DNA of 64,000 nucleotides from Streptomyces sp. NBC_01439 (GCF_036227605.1 NZ_CP109487.1:3484001-3548000); one strand, 5' to 3'; numbered from the stretch's first letter, positions 1-8,921 are shown. Made by a program: numbers and translations. Notes: generated by a model not told the origin, from the sequence alone.

Positions 1-123
1 CTGCTGATGAGCCAGGACGAGGAGATGGCCGAGGCCCTCGACCGCGAGCGGTTCGCGGCCGAGGAGTCGGCGCGGGTGGCGGAGGTCGAGGCCGCCATCG
101 CCGACGGATCGGCCGCCCCCTGA
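1..123 (+). CDS. C-terminal end of an unidentified protein (5' partial)
   Basis: An open frame runs from the first base of the window to a TGA ending at 123, giving the last 40 residues. They are acidic and alanine-rich (many E, A and R) and look helical, as in a charged C-terminal tail. No domain can be named from this piece. It is convergent with the penicillin-binding protein gene, with 48 bases between the two stops. The coding call rests on the high G/C at third positions and the uninterrupted frame; the function is unknown. Confidence 0.5.
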   Translation: MLMSQDEEMAEALDRERFAAEESARVAEVEAAIADGSAAP

Positions 124-171
124 GTCGGGCCGCCGTGCCGCCCCCGACGCGCACGCGCGGCGGGCCGGGCG

Positions 172-1632
172 TCAGCCGGCGGCCAGCGCCGCCTCCATCA
201 CCGCCCGCGCGATCGGCGCCGCCGCGCCGTTGCCGCTGATGTCACCCCGGTCCGCCGACGCGTCCTCGACCACCACCGCGACCGCCACCCGGGGCAGCGC
301 CGCACCTTCGGCCCTGGCCCAGGAGATGAACCAGGCGTACGGGGTGCCCTTGTTGCCGACCCCGTGCTGTGCGGTGCCCGTCTTGCCGCCGACCACCGCG
401 CCCGGGATCGCGGCGTTGCGGCCCGTCCCGTTCTCCACCACCTTGACCATCAGCTCCTGCAGCCGGACGGCGGTGGCCGGGGTCATCGCCCGGCCCAGGC
501 TGCGCTGGTCGCCGCGCCGGACCTGGGATCCGTCGTCCCGGGTCGTCCGTTCCACCAGGTACGGATAGGTGAGCTCGCCGCCGTTCGCGACGGCCGCCGC
601 CACCATCGCCATCTGCAGCGGTGTCGCCGTGGTGTTGAACTGTCCGATCGAGGACAGGGCCAGCTGGTCCTGGCTCATGTCGGTGTCGAAGTTCGACCGG
701 GACACCCACGAGGGCACGCGCAGCCCCTCGGTGTTGAAGCCGAAGCGGCGTGCCGCCTCCACCATCCCGCGCAGTCCGACCTGCACCCCGATCTTGGCCA
801 TCACCGTGTTGCAGGACCACTGCACCGCGTCCGCCATCGAGGCGTCCTCGCAGCCGGCGCCCGCGTTCGGCAGCAGGGTGCTGGTCCCGGGCAGCGGGTA
901 GGGGTCGGGGGTCCGGGTCGGCGCGTCCACGTCGGTGACCACGCCCGCATCGAGGGCGGCCGCGGCCGTCACGATCTTGAAGGTGGAGCCGGGCGGGTAC
1001 GTCTCGCGCAGGGCCCGGTTGAGCATCGGCCGAGCGGGATCCGCGTTCAGGGCGGACCAGGCCTCCTTGACCTTCGTACCGGTACCGGAGAGCGCGGAGG
1101 GGTCGTACGAGGGGCTGCTGACCAGCGCGAGGATCTTCCCGGTGGCCGGCTCGACGGCGGCCACCGCGCCGCGCTTGCCCGCGAGCCCGGCGTACGCGGC
1201 GCGCTGCGTGCCGGAGCGGACGGTGGTGGCGGCGTTCCCGCCGGCGGGGCGGCCGCGGGCCAGTTCGTACCAGAGCGGGAAGGCGGAGAGACCGGGGTCG
1301 GTGCCCGACAGGATCGGGTCCTCGGCGCGCTCGACGAAGCTGGTCCCGTAGGTCTGGGAGGAGAAGCCGGTGACGGGCGCGTAGAGCGGACCGTTCGCGT
1401 ACGTCCTCTCGTAGCGCAGCAGTTGGCCGCTGTCGCGGGAGCCGGTGACGGGGCGCCCGTCGACCAGGATGTCCCCCCGGGGTTCGGCGTAGCGCTCGAT
1501 GGCGGGGCGCTTGTTGGCCGGGTTCGCGCCGTAGGCGGCGGACTCCCAGACCTGCACGCGGGCGATGTTGACCAGCAGGGCGACCAGCAGGAGGGCGCAG
1601 AAGTACGCGCACCAGCGGATGTAGCGGATCAC
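172..1632 (-). CDS. Penicillin-binding protein, class B transpeptidase
   Basis: A D,D-transpeptidase that cross-links peptidoglycan on the outer face of the membrane. One N-terminal membrane anchor (about residues 8-25) precedes a short dimerisation region (EPRGDILVDG) and the transpeptidase domain. All three active-site motifs are visible: STFK (about 217), SCN (about 271) and KTG (about 415). At 486 residues it is a compact PBP2/PbpA type without PASTA repeats. The GTG start overlaps the stop of the upstream FtsW-like gene in a GTGA, so the two are translationally coupled. The pair matches the usual partnership of a SEDS glycosyltransferase and a class B PBP. Which wall process it serves (division, sporulation or maintenance) cannot be read from the sequence. 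Confidence 0.93.
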   Translation of the reverse strand: MIRYIRWCAYFCALLLVALLVNIARVQVWESAAYGANPANKRPAIERYAEPRGDILVDGRPVTGSRDSGQLLRYERTYANGPLYAPVTGFSSQTYGTSFVERAEDPILSGTDPGLSAFPLWYELARGRPAGGNAATTVRSGTQRAAYAGLAGKRGAVAAVEPATGKILALVSSPSYDPSALSGTGTKVKEAWSALNADPARPMLNRALRETYPPGSTFKIVTAAAALDAGVVTDVDAPTRTPDPYPLPGTSTLLPNAGAGCEDASMADAVQWSCNTVMAKIGVQVGLRGMVEAARRFGFNTEGLRVPSWVSRSNFDTDMSQDQLALSSIGQFNTTATPLQMAMVAAAVANGGELTYPYLVERTTRDDGSQVRRGDQRSLGRAMTPATAVRLQELMVKVVENGTGRNAAIPGAVVGGKTGTAQHGVGNKGTPYAWFISWARAEGAALPRVAVAVVVEDASADRGDISGNGAAAPIARAVMEAALAAG

Positions 1633-2999
1633 TGGTCCGGCTCCTTCGCGGGGCGGGGGCTGCGGGCGCTGTCACTGAGCCGGACCAGCAGGGCGACGAT
1701 GATCCAGTTGGTGACGACGGAGGAGCCGCCCTGCGCGAGGAAGGGCATGGCCATGCCGGTGAGCGGGATCAGGCCGGTGACGCCGCCCGCGATGACGAAC
1801 ACCTGGAGCGCGACGATCGAGGCGAGTCCGGTGGCGAGCAGCCTCCCGAAGGGGTCGCGCAGGGCGAGTCCGGCACGGAAGCCGCGGGCGACGAGCAGCC
1901 CGTAGAGGAGCAGGATCGCGGCGAGGCCGACGAGGCCGAGCTCCTCTCCGGCGGTGGCGAGGACGAAGTCCGACTTGGCGGCGAAGCCGATGAGGAAGGA
2001 CTGGCCGTGGCCGAGGCCTGCGCCGAGGAGGCCGCCGGCGCCGAAGGCGAAGAGGGACTGGGCGAGCTGACCGGGTCCCTCGCCGCGCTCGATGGAGGCG
2101 AAGGGGTTCAGCCAGTCGTCCACCCGGCCGTGCACGTGCGGTTCGAAGGTCCCGACGGCGTACGCGCCGAGGGCGGCGAGCAGGAGCCCGATCGCGATCC
2201 AGCCGATCCGCCCGGTGGCGGTGAACAGCATGATCACGAACAGTCCGAAGAACAGCAGCGAGGTGCCCAGATCCCGCTCCAGGACCAGCACGCCGACGCT
2301 GAGCAGCCAGATCGCGAGGATCGGGCCGAGGACGCGGCCGGGGAGGAGCCGGAGCTTCCAGAAGAGCCGGCGGCCGGTGAGGGCGAGCGCGGTGCGGTTC
2401 GCGGCGAGGTAGGCGGCGAAGAAGACCGCGAGCAGGATCTTGGCGAACTCCCCGGGCTGGAAGGAGAGCCCGGCGAACCGGATCCAGATGTGCGCGCCGT
2501 TGACCGCCGGGAAGAAGACGGGGACCAGCATCAGGACGAGGGCCACCGCGACGGACAGGTACGCGTAGCGCTGGAGCACCCGGTGGTCGCCGAGCAGTAC
2601 GACGACCAGCACGAAGAGCGCCACGCCCAGCCCGGACCACAGGAGCTGGTCCCCGGCGGTGAGGTGCCCGGGGGTGGTCACGTCGAGGCGCTGGATGAGG
2701 ACGAGGCCGAGGCCGTTGAGGAGGGCGGCGATGGGGAGCAGGAGGGGATCGGCGTAGGGGGCCCGCAGGCGGACGGCGAGGTGCGCGAGCAGGGCGGCGA
2801 CGCACAGACCGGTGGCGTAGCGGGCGGCGGGGCCGGGGACGTGGCCGGTGGTCGCGAGGCCGACGTAGAGGTGACCGAGGACGGAGATCAGGACTGCTCC
2901 GGCGAGGAGGGTCAGCTCGACGCCGCGCCGTTTGGGGGCGCCGGCGCCCGGGGGCGGGGGCGGGGCGGGCTCCGCCACCTTTGCCGTCAGAGCGGTCAT
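1629..2999 (-). CDS. FtsW/RodA/SpoVE-type SEDS glycosyltransferase
   Basis: A polytopic membrane protein of 456 residues that polymerises lipid II into glycan strands together with its cognate class B PBP. After a Pro-rich cytoplasmic N-terminus there are about ten to twelve hydrophobic segments. SEDS features are visible, including GAHIWIRF, FQPGEFAKI and the conserved C-terminal GLIPLTGMAMPFLAQGGS region. The ATG at 2999 (MTALTAKV) was chosen because an upstream in-frame extension is arginine-rich and unlike the family. The 3' end overlaps the PBP start. Streptomyces carry several SEDS paralogues, so the symbols ftsW and rodA are not assigned. Confidence 0.92.
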   Translation of the reverse strand: MTALTAKVAEPAPPPPPGAGAPKRRGVELTLLAGAVLISVLGHLYVGLATTGHVPGPAARYATGLCVAALLAHLAVRLRAPYADPLLLPIAALLNGLGLVLIQRLDVTTPGHLTAGDQLLWSGLGVALFVLVVVLLGDHRVLQRYAYLSVAVALVLMLVPVFFPAVNGAHIWIRFAGLSFQPGEFAKILLAVFFAAYLAANRTALALTGRRLFWKLRLLPGRVLGPILAIWLLSVGVLVLERDLGTSLLFFGLFVIMLFTATGRIGWIAIGLLLAALGAYAVGTFEPHVHGRVDDWLNPFASIERGEGPGQLAQSLFAFGAGGLLGAGLGHGQSFLIGFAAKSDFVLATAGEELGLVGLAAILLLYGLLVARGFRAGLALRDPFGRLLATGLASIVALQVFVIAGGVTGLIPLTGMAMPFLAQGGSSVVTNWIIVALLVRLSDSARSPRPAKEPDQ

Positions 3000-3108
3000 A
3001 CACCGAAACGTAGCAAGCGGGCGGATGATATGTCCGCTTATGCCATAGTGTGCCGAAGAGTCGTCACAAACGGTCGGAAGTATCCCCGCACGTGAGGAGC
3101 CGAGGCGC

Positions 3109-3516
3109 ATGGGACCCGTGGAATTCATCGTCCTCGCCTTCCCGGAGGAACAGCTGCGGGCCCCGGCGGTCGAGGCCGTGATGGGGCTGCGCAAGACCGG
3201 GGTGGTCCGGCTGATCGACGGGATCGTGGCGACGAGGACGGCGTCGGGGGAAGTCCTGGCGGCCGAGTTCGACGAGTTCGTCGAACTGCACGGCCTGCTG
3301 ACCGGCCGGGACGTGGCCCGGCTGATCGGGCCGGAGGACATCCAGGAGGCGGCGGGGCTGCTGGAACGCGGGAGCTGCGCACTGCTGCTGGTGGTCGAAC
3401 ACCTGTGGGCCGAGGACGCGGCGATCGCCGTACGGGCCGCGGGCGGCCGGATCGTCGGCTCGGTCCGCATCCCGCCGGACCGGGTACCGGCGGATCCGCG
3501 GGCGGGGGTGGCCTGA
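3109..3516 (+). CDS. DUF6325/DUF1269-like small protein
   Basis: A 135-residue soluble protein starting at an ATG behind a GAGGAGC-type ribosome site. It has two similar alpha/beta halves (MGPVEFIVLAFPEE near the start and GSCALLLVVEHLWAE later), the pattern of proteins annotated as DUF6325 or as the DUF1269 membrane-associated family. No catalytic residues are evident. The stop overlaps the start of the SHOCT-domain gene by one base (TGATG), so the two are coupled; this pairing is common in actinomycetes. It is divergent from the ftsW-like gene with about 110 bases between. The cellular role is unknown. Confidence 0.75.
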   Translation: MGPVEFIVLAFPEEQLRAPAVEAVMGLRKTGVVRLIDGIVATRTASGEVLAAEFDEFVELHGLLTGRDVARLIGPEDIQEAAGLLERGSCALLLVVEHLWAEDAAIAVRAAGGRIVGSVRIPPDRVPADPRAGVA

Positions 3517-3905
3517 TGTTCATCCGTCCGATGGGAGTGACGGTCCGTGCGGCGAACCGCCCACCGGGGCACCCGCTGCTGCGGGGCCTGCTGGCGCGGG
3601 CGTCGGGAGCGGCGGAGCCGACGGCGGGCTCGGTGGGAACACCGGGCCCGGAGACCGCCACGGACCCGGCGGGCGCGCCGGACCGGAGCGGGGCACAGGT
3701 CGAGCAGCTCCCGGCCGGGACGCCGCCCGAAGCTCCGCCCGAGCCCCCGCTGCCGACCGGACCGGAGCCGGCGGCGGCGACCGCGCCCGGACCCGCCCCG
3801 GCCGGCCTGGTGGCGGAGCTCACCCAGCTCGCCGGCCTGGCCCGCGAGGGCCTGCTGACCCCCCAGGAGTTCACGACGGCCAAGGCCCGCCTGCTGCGGG
3901 GCTGA
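3516..3905 (+). CDS. SHOCT domain-containing protein
   Basis: This 129-residue product has a basic N-terminus, a long Pro/Ala-rich disordered middle (about residues 30-95) and a C-terminal SHOCT module (VAELTQLAGLAREGLLTPQEF, about 97-127). SHOCT domains are short helical oligomerisation or localisation modules at protein C-termini. The ATG at 3516 shares a base with the TGA of the preceding gene, so both are probably made from one message. There is no signal peptide or clear membrane segment. The biochemical role is unknown; co-occurrence suggests the two proteins act together. Confidence 0.8.
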   Translation: MFIRPMGVTVRAANRPPGHPLLRGLLARASGAAEPTAGSVGTPGPETATDPAGAPDRSGAQVEQLPAGTPPEAPPEPPLPTGPEPAAATAPGPAPAGLVAELTQLAGLAREGLLTPQEFTTAKARLLRG

Positions 3906-3989
3906 CCGCGACAGCCGCGACGCAGACCCCGGCCCGGGCGACAACACCGTCCCGGCGCATTGTCAGTGGCCGGATCCAGAATCGACCGC

Positions 3990-4457
3990 ATGAGTGACTA
4001 CTACGACCTGTTCCTGACGGTGGAACTGCCGGAGGACCTGCCCGAGCCGGCCATGCGGGAGCTGAGGTGGCTCCTGGGCGAGGCGGAGGCGCCGACACCG
4101 CTCGTGTCGGCCGACTGGGAGGCCTGGGGGTACCCGTGGCAGGTCTTCGACGGCGGCACCCCGAGCCACGCCTTCGACGGCGTGGACAGCTCGTCGCTGC
4201 TGCGGACGGACAGGACGTACGCGGACGGCAGCACGCCCTGGGCCCTGACCGTCCGGACGTGCGTCCACGAGGACGTGTTCGGGATGGTGATGGAGGTCGT
4301 CGAATGGGTGCTCGAGCTCGCGACCACCCGGGGGTGGGTCGGCTTCCTGCGGCATTCGGGCTCTGACGGGGTCCAGCACCTCCTGCGCCACGAGGACGGG
4401 TTCGACGTGGTCGACGTCCGCGCGACGGGGCGGCCGGACCGCGTGGTCTTCGACTAG
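3990..4457 (+). CDS. Conserved hypothetical protein, 155 residues
   Basis: A soluble acidic protein (MSDYYDLFLTVELPEDLPE at the start) with no signal peptide and many Trp and aromatic residues. The start is the ATG at 3990, which gives the best coding composition. The N-terminal pattern resembles small Streptomyces proteins of unknown function; no catalytic or binding motif is evident. It stands alone between the SHOCT pair and a hydrolase remnant, so context gives no clue to its job. Confidence 0.7.
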   Translation: MSDYYDLFLTVELPEDLPEPAMRELRWLLGEAEAPTPLVSADWEAWGYPWQVFDGGTPSHAFDGVDSSSLLRTDRTYADGSTPWALTVRTCVHEDVFGMVMEVVEWVLELATTRGWVGFLRHSGSDGVQHLLRHEDGFDVVDVRATGRPDRVVFD

Positions 4458-4481
4458 GCCGTCTCTTTCGGATCTTGCCGG

Positions 4482-4784
4482 GCTCCCCCGGCCCACATCG
4501 ACGTCGGGTCGGTCGACACCTTCCGGGACGAAGACATGGCCTACGCCGACACGATCTGGCGCGCCGGCGGCCGGGCCGAACTCCACGTATGGCCCGGCGC
4601 CTTCCACGGCTTCGACGGCCTCGCCCCCGAGGCGGCCCTCAGCCGGGACGCCCGCGACGCCCGCACGCGCTGGCTCCGGCGCATCCTCGCGCAGTCCGAG
4701 AACCGGGAGACGCAGGTCCTGGGAGACGTAGGTCACACGCGCCCGTGTCACAGGAGGTCGGGCCATCTCGTCTCGGGGATGTAG
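4482..4784 (+). pseudogene. Alpha/beta-hydrolase (family 3 esterase) C-terminal remnant
   Basis: Translation gives the end of a hormone-sensitive-lipase-type hydrolase: the aspartate-bearing stretch VGSVDTFRDE, then AGGRAELHVWPGAFHGFD with the catalytic histidine. The first two thirds, including the nucleophile serine and the oxyanion HGG motif, are absent. The homology begins abruptly just after the preceding gene, about 25 bases past its stop. The last 20 or so residues before the stop at 4782-4784 no longer look like the family. An internal ATG at 4536 could be read, but it would give only an inactive fragment. I read it as a degraded gene. Confidence 0.7.
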
Positions 4785-4811
4785 CCAACGACGACCACCG
4801 AGGAGCACACC

Positions 4812-5285
4812 ATGGACGCGCGACTGAACCTCTTCGCCGGCCCGACCACCGGCAAGGCCCTGAAGCACCTCATGTCGGCCGGCAAGGTGATCAAGGAGTC
4901 GCCACTGCCGGCCGCAACGCAGGAGCTGGTGTCGCTGCGGGTGAGCCAGATCAACGGCTGCGCCGTCTGCATCGACATGCACACCAAGGAGGCCGCAGCC
5001 GCCGGCGAGACCCCGGTACGGCTGCACCTGGTGGCGGCGTGGCGGGAGGCCACGGTCTTCACCGAGGCCGAGCGTGCCGCGCTGCAACTGGCGGAGGAAG
5101 GCACCCGGACCGCGGACGGGGCGGGCGGGGTGGCCGACGCGGTGTGGGCACGGGTCGCCGAGCACTACGACGAGGAGGAGCTCAACGCCCTCGTGCTGCT
5201 GATCGCCCTCATGAACATGGCGAACCGGATCAACCTCATCACCCAGCAGCCGGGCGGCGACTACGTGGCCGGGCAGTTCCGCTGA
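4812..5285 (+). CDS. Carboxymuconolactone decarboxylase/AhpD-like peroxidase
   Basis: A 157-residue AhpD-fold protein. The redox pair is in NGCAVCIDMHTKEA (about residues 54-67), the CxxC...H arrangement that family members use to reduce hydroperoxides. It starts at an ATG behind GAGGAG and ends 78 bases before an ECF41 sigma factor gene on the same strand. CMD-family genes are among the standard neighbours and targets of ECF41 sigma factors, so the two probably form a regulatory unit. The substrate is not known; a role in oxidative or organic-peroxide stress is inferred. Confidence 0.9.
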   Translation: MDARLNLFAGPTTGKALKHLMSAGKVIKESPLPAATQELVSLRVSQINGCAVCIDMHTKEAAAAGETPVRLHLVAAWREATVFTEAERAALQLAEEGTRTADGAGGVADAVWARVAEHYDEEELNALVLLIALMNMANRINLITQQPGGDYVAGQFR

Positions 5286-5363
5286 AAGCCACCGGCGAGG
5301 GCTTGTCCTCCCCCACCGTCACCCTGATGATCATCCAGAACCACCCGGGGGAGGGGAGCCGAC

Positions 5364-6287
5364 ATGAGCAAGGTCGAGGAGTTCGAGGACCTGCGGCCGC
5401 TGCTGTTCTCGATCGCGTACCGGATTTTGGGCAGCGTGAGCGAGGCCGAGGACGCGGTGCAGGAGACCTGGCTGCGCTTCGACGCCTCGGCGACCCGGCC
5501 CGCATCCGTCAAGGCCTTCCTGTCGACGACGGTCACCCGGCTCTCGATCGACGTACTGCGCTCCGCGCGGGTGCGTCGCGAGGAGTACGTCGGACCGTGG
5601 TTCCCGGAGCCCTTGCTGAGCGATCCCTACCAGGACCCGGCACGGTCGGTGGAGCTGGCGGACTCGGTGTCGATGGCCTCGCTGCTGCTCCTGGAGCGGC
5701 TCAGCCCGCTGGAGCGCTCGGTGTTCGTCCTGCGGGAGGTCTTCGCCTTCGGCTTCGACGAGGTCGCCGCGGCGGTGGGCCGCTCGGAGGCGGCTTGCCG
5801 CCAACTGCTGGTCCGGGCGCGGCGGCACATGGAGGCCGGCCGGCCGAGGTTCCGGGCTGACCGTCAGGAGCGGCAGGAACTGGCGACGCGGTTCCTGGAC
5901 GCGATGAAGGACGGCGACATCACCGGACTGCAGCGACTGCTGGCCGCGGACGCCCAACTGGTCGGGGACAGCGGCGGCAAGGCCCCGCAGCTGGCGAAGA
6001 CCATCAACGGCGCGGAGAACGTGGCCCGCCTGCTCGCCGCGTTCTTCCCCTGGCTGTCCCGCATCGGCGTGACCGCCGAGCCCCACGACGTGAACGGCGA
6101 GCCGGGCGCGATCGTCCGCGACCCGGACGGCCGGGTGCTCCACGTCCTGGCCTTCGAGATGCTCGACGGCAGCATCAGCACCATCCGCTCGTTGGTCAAC
6201 CCCGACAAGCTCTCCCACCTGGGCCCGGTGGCGGACGCCTGGGCGATCACCCGCGCAATCCGCGAGGCCCGCCGCGCGGCGAGGTGA
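5364..6287 (+). CDS. ECF41-type RNA polymerase sigma factor (SigJ-like)
   Basis: A 307-residue sigma factor. Region 2 lies near the N-terminus (FSIAYRILGSVSEAEDAVQE) and region 4 at about residues 110-160 (LSPLERSVFVLREVFAFGF, then the helix-turn-helix). A C-terminal extension of about 130 residues has a SnoaL/NTF2-like fold, the hallmark of ECF41; in that group the extension replaces a separate anti-sigma factor and tunes activity. The signature WLRF and the C-terminal NPDKL segment agree with the group. The start follows GGGGAG. The preceding CMD gene is the likely target. An inverted repeat downstream (6332-6373) probably ends the transcript. Confidence 0.93.
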   Translation: MSKVEEFEDLRPLLFSIAYRILGSVSEAEDAVQETWLRFDASATRPASVKAFLSTTVTRLSIDVLRSARVRREEYVGPWFPEPLLSDPYQDPARSVELADSVSMASLLLLERLSPLERSVFVLREVFAFGFDEVAAAVGRSEAACRQLLVRARRHMEAGRPRFRADRQERQELATRFLDAMKDGDITGLQRLLAADAQLVGDSGGKAPQLAKTINGAENVARLLAAFFPWLSRIGVTAEPHDVNGEPGAIVRDPDGRVLHVLAFEMLDGSISTIRSLVNPDKLSHLGPVADAWAITRAIREARRAAR

Positions 6288-6331
6288 GGGGGCGGGGTGG
6301 GGGGGCGGGAGCCGATCGACCGGGGTCGGAT

Positions 6332-6373
6332 GGTGGGGCGGGGGCTGCGGAGAGCGGGAGCCCCCGCCCCACC
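6332..6373 (+). terminator. GC-rich hairpin downstream of the ECF41 gene
   Basis: A perfect 15-base inverted repeat (arms 6332-6346 and 6359-6373) separated by 12 bases, 44 bases after the sigma factor stop. There is no T-run, as is usual for Streptomyces terminators. Further G-rich and C-rich tracts flank it and could pair in alternative ways. Confidence 0.65.
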
Positions 6374-6486
6374 TTCCCGAAGCCCCCGCCCCGCCCCCAA
6401 CCGGGTGAGGGCCGGCGACCGGCCGGATTCGCTGGGGGATTTGTCATACCGGGCGTGGCAGCATCGGCCGCCTCGGAGGTGATCCC

Positions 6487-7683
6487 ATGCCACATCGACC
6501 GTCACGTCGGCTGTCCTACCGGCCGCTTCGCGCCGTCTGCATCGCCGCGGCGCTCGTCTTCGCCGGCCCGGTCCCGGGGGCCGGGGCCGAGCCCGGGCTT
6601 CCCGAGGGGGAGTCCGTCGGCGTGCTGCTCACCCGCCTGCAGGGCCTGTACCAGAAGGCCGAGGAGGCCAGCGAGGCCTACAACGCCACCGACGTGGCCC
6701 TCCGGGCCGGCCAGGCCGAGGAGCGGCGGCGCGCCGCCGAGCTCGGCAAGGCCCGTACCGCGCTCGACTCCGAGCGCGCCCTCGCCGGGCGGCTCGCCCG
6801 GGAGCAGTACCAGGGCGGCCAGGGGCTGTCCCCGTACGCGCGGATGCTGCTCGCCGGGAACCCGCAGGCCGCCCTGGACCAGCATCGGCTCGCCGCCCGC
6901 GAGGGCGCCCGGCGGGCGGGCGTGCTGGCCCGGCTCTCCCGGGGCGAGAAGAAGGCCGACGCGCTCGCGATTCGGGCCCGCGAGGCCCTGGACACCCGGC
7001 AGGCCCTGGCCGCGCAGCAGAAGATCCACCAGGACGAGGTCGCGGCGCAGCTCAAGGAGGTCGAGCGACTGCTCTCCGCCCTGACCCCGGACCAGCTCGA
7101 CCGGCTGGGCGCGCGGGAGGCCGACAACACTGCGGCCGCGCAGCGGGACCTGGTCGGTTCGGGCCGCCTGCCCACCCGTACGGGCACCCCCACGGCGGCC
7201 GGTGGGGCCGCCTTCAGGTACGCGGCGGCGCAGATCGGCAAGCCGTACCTCTGGGGTGCCGAGGGGCCGGGGGCCTTCGACTGCTCCGGGCTGACCTCGC
7301 AGGCTTGGGCGCACGCGGGGCGCACCATCCCGCGGACGAGTCAGGAGCAGTGGGCGCAACTGCCGAAGGTGCCGCTGGACCGGCTGCGTCCCGGGGACCT
7401 GGTGGTCTACTTCCCCAAGGCCACCCATGTGGGCCTGTACGTCGGCGACGGCAAGGTGATCCAGGCGCCGCGGCCGGGGGCGCGGGTCAAGGTCTCGCCG
7501 ATCGCGGCGAATCCGCTGCTGGGGGCGGTCCGGCCGGACCCGGACGGTGCCCCGCTCGCGGAGTTCACCCCGCCCGAGCTGCCGGAGGCGGCGACGGGCG
7601 GGGTGGGCGATGATGCCGGCTATTCAGCCGAGGAGGCCCCGGACGCCGCGGACGCCGACGACGCCGCGACCTCCGCCAGGTAG
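6487..7683 (+). CDS. Secreted NlpC/P60 peptidoglycan hydrolase
   Basis: A cell-wall endopeptidase of 398 residues. An Arg-rich N-terminus and hydrophobic stretch ending in GAGAEP form a signal peptide (about 1-35). A coiled-coil region follows (about 40-205), then the NlpC/P60 domain (about 235-355) with the catalytic cysteine in FDCSGL and the histidine in THVGLYVG. This layout is that of RipA-like hydrolases in actinomycetes. The start follows GGAGG with 7-base spacing. The last 64 bases overlap the 3' end of the convergent flavoprotein gene, so the acidic C-terminal tail is encoded opposite the other gene's alanine/serine tail. Substrate specificity is inferred to be D-Glu/mDAP-type bonds. 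Confidence 0.92.
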   Translation: MPHRPSRRLSYRPLRAVCIAAALVFAGPVPGAGAEPGLPEGESVGVLLTRLQGLYQKAEEASEAYNATDVALRAGQAEERRRAAELGKARTALDSERALAGRLAREQYQGGQGLSPYARMLLAGNPQAALDQHRLAAREGARRAGVLARLSRGEKKADALAIRAREALDTRQALAAQQKIHQDEVAAQLKEVERLLSALTPDQLDRLGAREADNTAAAQRDLVGSGRLPTRTGTPTAAGGAAFRYAAAQIGKPYLWGAEGPGAFDCSGLTSQAWAHAGRTIPRTSQEQWAQLPKVPLDRLRPGDLVVYFPKATHVGLYVGDGKVIQAPRPGARVKVSPIAANPLLGAVRPDPDGAPLAEFTPPELPEAATGGVGDDAGYSAEEAPDAADADDAATSAR

Positions 7684-8894
7684 TCGGCGGTGTCCTCGGG
7701 GTCGTAGAAGTACGCGTCGAAGTCGGCCGGGTTGTCGAAACCGTTGGCGAATCGATTCGCCACCGGCTGGAGCTGCCCGGCCGCGCCGATCAGGTTCAGT
7801 ACGTGCTCCGGCGGAACGCCCAGCATCGCGTTCGTCCACTGGGTCACCGGCTTGCCCGTGGTGAACCAGTACTTGTCGAAGGTGGCCTTCATCCAGGCCT
7901 CGTCGAACGGCTTGTCCCCGTGCATCAGGATCGACGACAGGTACGAGGCGGCGCACTTCGCGGCGGAGTTCGAGCCCTGCCCGGTGATCGGGTCGTTCGC
8001 GACGACCACGTCCGCGACGCCCAGCACCGAACCACCGCCGGGGAGGCGTCCGATCGGGTTGCGGACGACCGGCGCGTAGCGCCCGGCGAGCGTGGCGCCC
8101 GCGTCCGTCAGCTCTACCTTCGTGGCCCGGGAGTACTCCCACGGCACGAACTTCTCCATCAGCTCCAGCGTGAGCGCCAGGTGCTGCGCCGGGTCCTTGA
8201 CGCCGTTGAAGACGTCCAACGGACCGCCCGGGAGGCCCTCCCAGAACAGGATGTCCGCCCGGCCCGAAGTGGTCAGGGTGGGCATGACGAACAGTTCGCC
8301 GACGCCCGGGACCAGATTGCAGCGGACCGCTTCCGTCTCCGGGTGCTCCGGGCGCGGGCCCAGGCCGTGCACGTAGGCGACGGCGAGCGCGCGCTGCGGG
8401 GCGTCGTACGGGGAACGCGCCCCGTCCCGCCCGAACATCGAGACGAGCTCGCCCTTGCCGGCGGCGACCAGCACCAGGTCGTACGTACGGGAGAAGAAGT
8501 CGAGGTCGGCGACCGAGGCGCCGTGGATGACGAGCTGACCGCCCCGCTGCACGAAGGTGTCGAGCCAGCCGGCCATCTTCACGCGCTGGTCTACGGACTG
8601 CGCGTACCCCTTGAGCCTGCCGAGCCAGTCGATGGCGCGGCCGGCGTCGGGGGTGGCGACGGAGACGCCGAGGCCCTCTATCTTCGGGGCCTGGTGCTCC
8701 CAGAAGTTGATCTGGAGATCGCGCTCGTGCTGCAGGGCCGTGTCGAACATGCACTGCGTGGACATCACCCGCCCGGTGCGGATCTCGTCCGCCGTCCGGT
8801 TGGACATGAGGGTGACCTCGTACCCCTTCGACTGGAGTCCGAGGGCGAGCTGGAGACCGGACTGACCGGCTCCCACGACGAGTATCTTGCGCAT
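7620..8894 (-). CDS. Styrene monooxygenase StyA-like FAD-dependent oxygenase
   Basis: A 424-residue flavoprotein. The N-terminal Rossmann motif GAGQSGLQLALGL (about residues 8-20) binds FAD. The rest follows the StyA-type substrate-domain pattern, with a later flavin-contact region around DPITGQGSN (about 312-320). StyA-type enzymes need a separate flavin reductase, and none is nearby. The gene begins 27 bases after the conservon GTPase gene, so it is probably the last gene of that operon, where other conservons carry a cytochrome P450. Its substrate is unknown. The C-terminal tail (Ser/Ala-rich) overlaps the NlpC/P60 gene. Confidence 0.85.
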   Translation of the reverse strand: MRKILVVGAGQSGLQLALGLQSKGYEVTLMSNRTADEIRTGRVMSTQCMFDTALQHERDLQINFWEHQAPKIEGLGVSVATPDAGRAIDWLGRLKGYAQSVDQRVKMAGWLDTFVQRGGQLVIHGASVADLDFFSRTYDLVLVAAGKGELVSMFGRDGARSPYDAPQRALAVAYVHGLGPRPEHPETEAVRCNLVPGVGELFVMPTLTTSGRADILFWEGLPGGPLDVFNGVKDPAQHLALTLELMEKFVPWEYSRATKVELTDAGATLAGRYAPVVRNPIGRLPGGGSVLGVADVVVANDPITGQGSNSAAKCAASYLSSILMHGDKPFDEAWMKATFDKYWFTTGKPVTQWTNAMLGVPPEHVLNLIGAAGQLQPVANRFANGFDNPADFDAYFYDPEDTADYLAEVAASSASAASGASSAE

Positions 8895-8921
8895 CTCTCA
8901 CGCTCTCTGTTCGGGGGGGCT

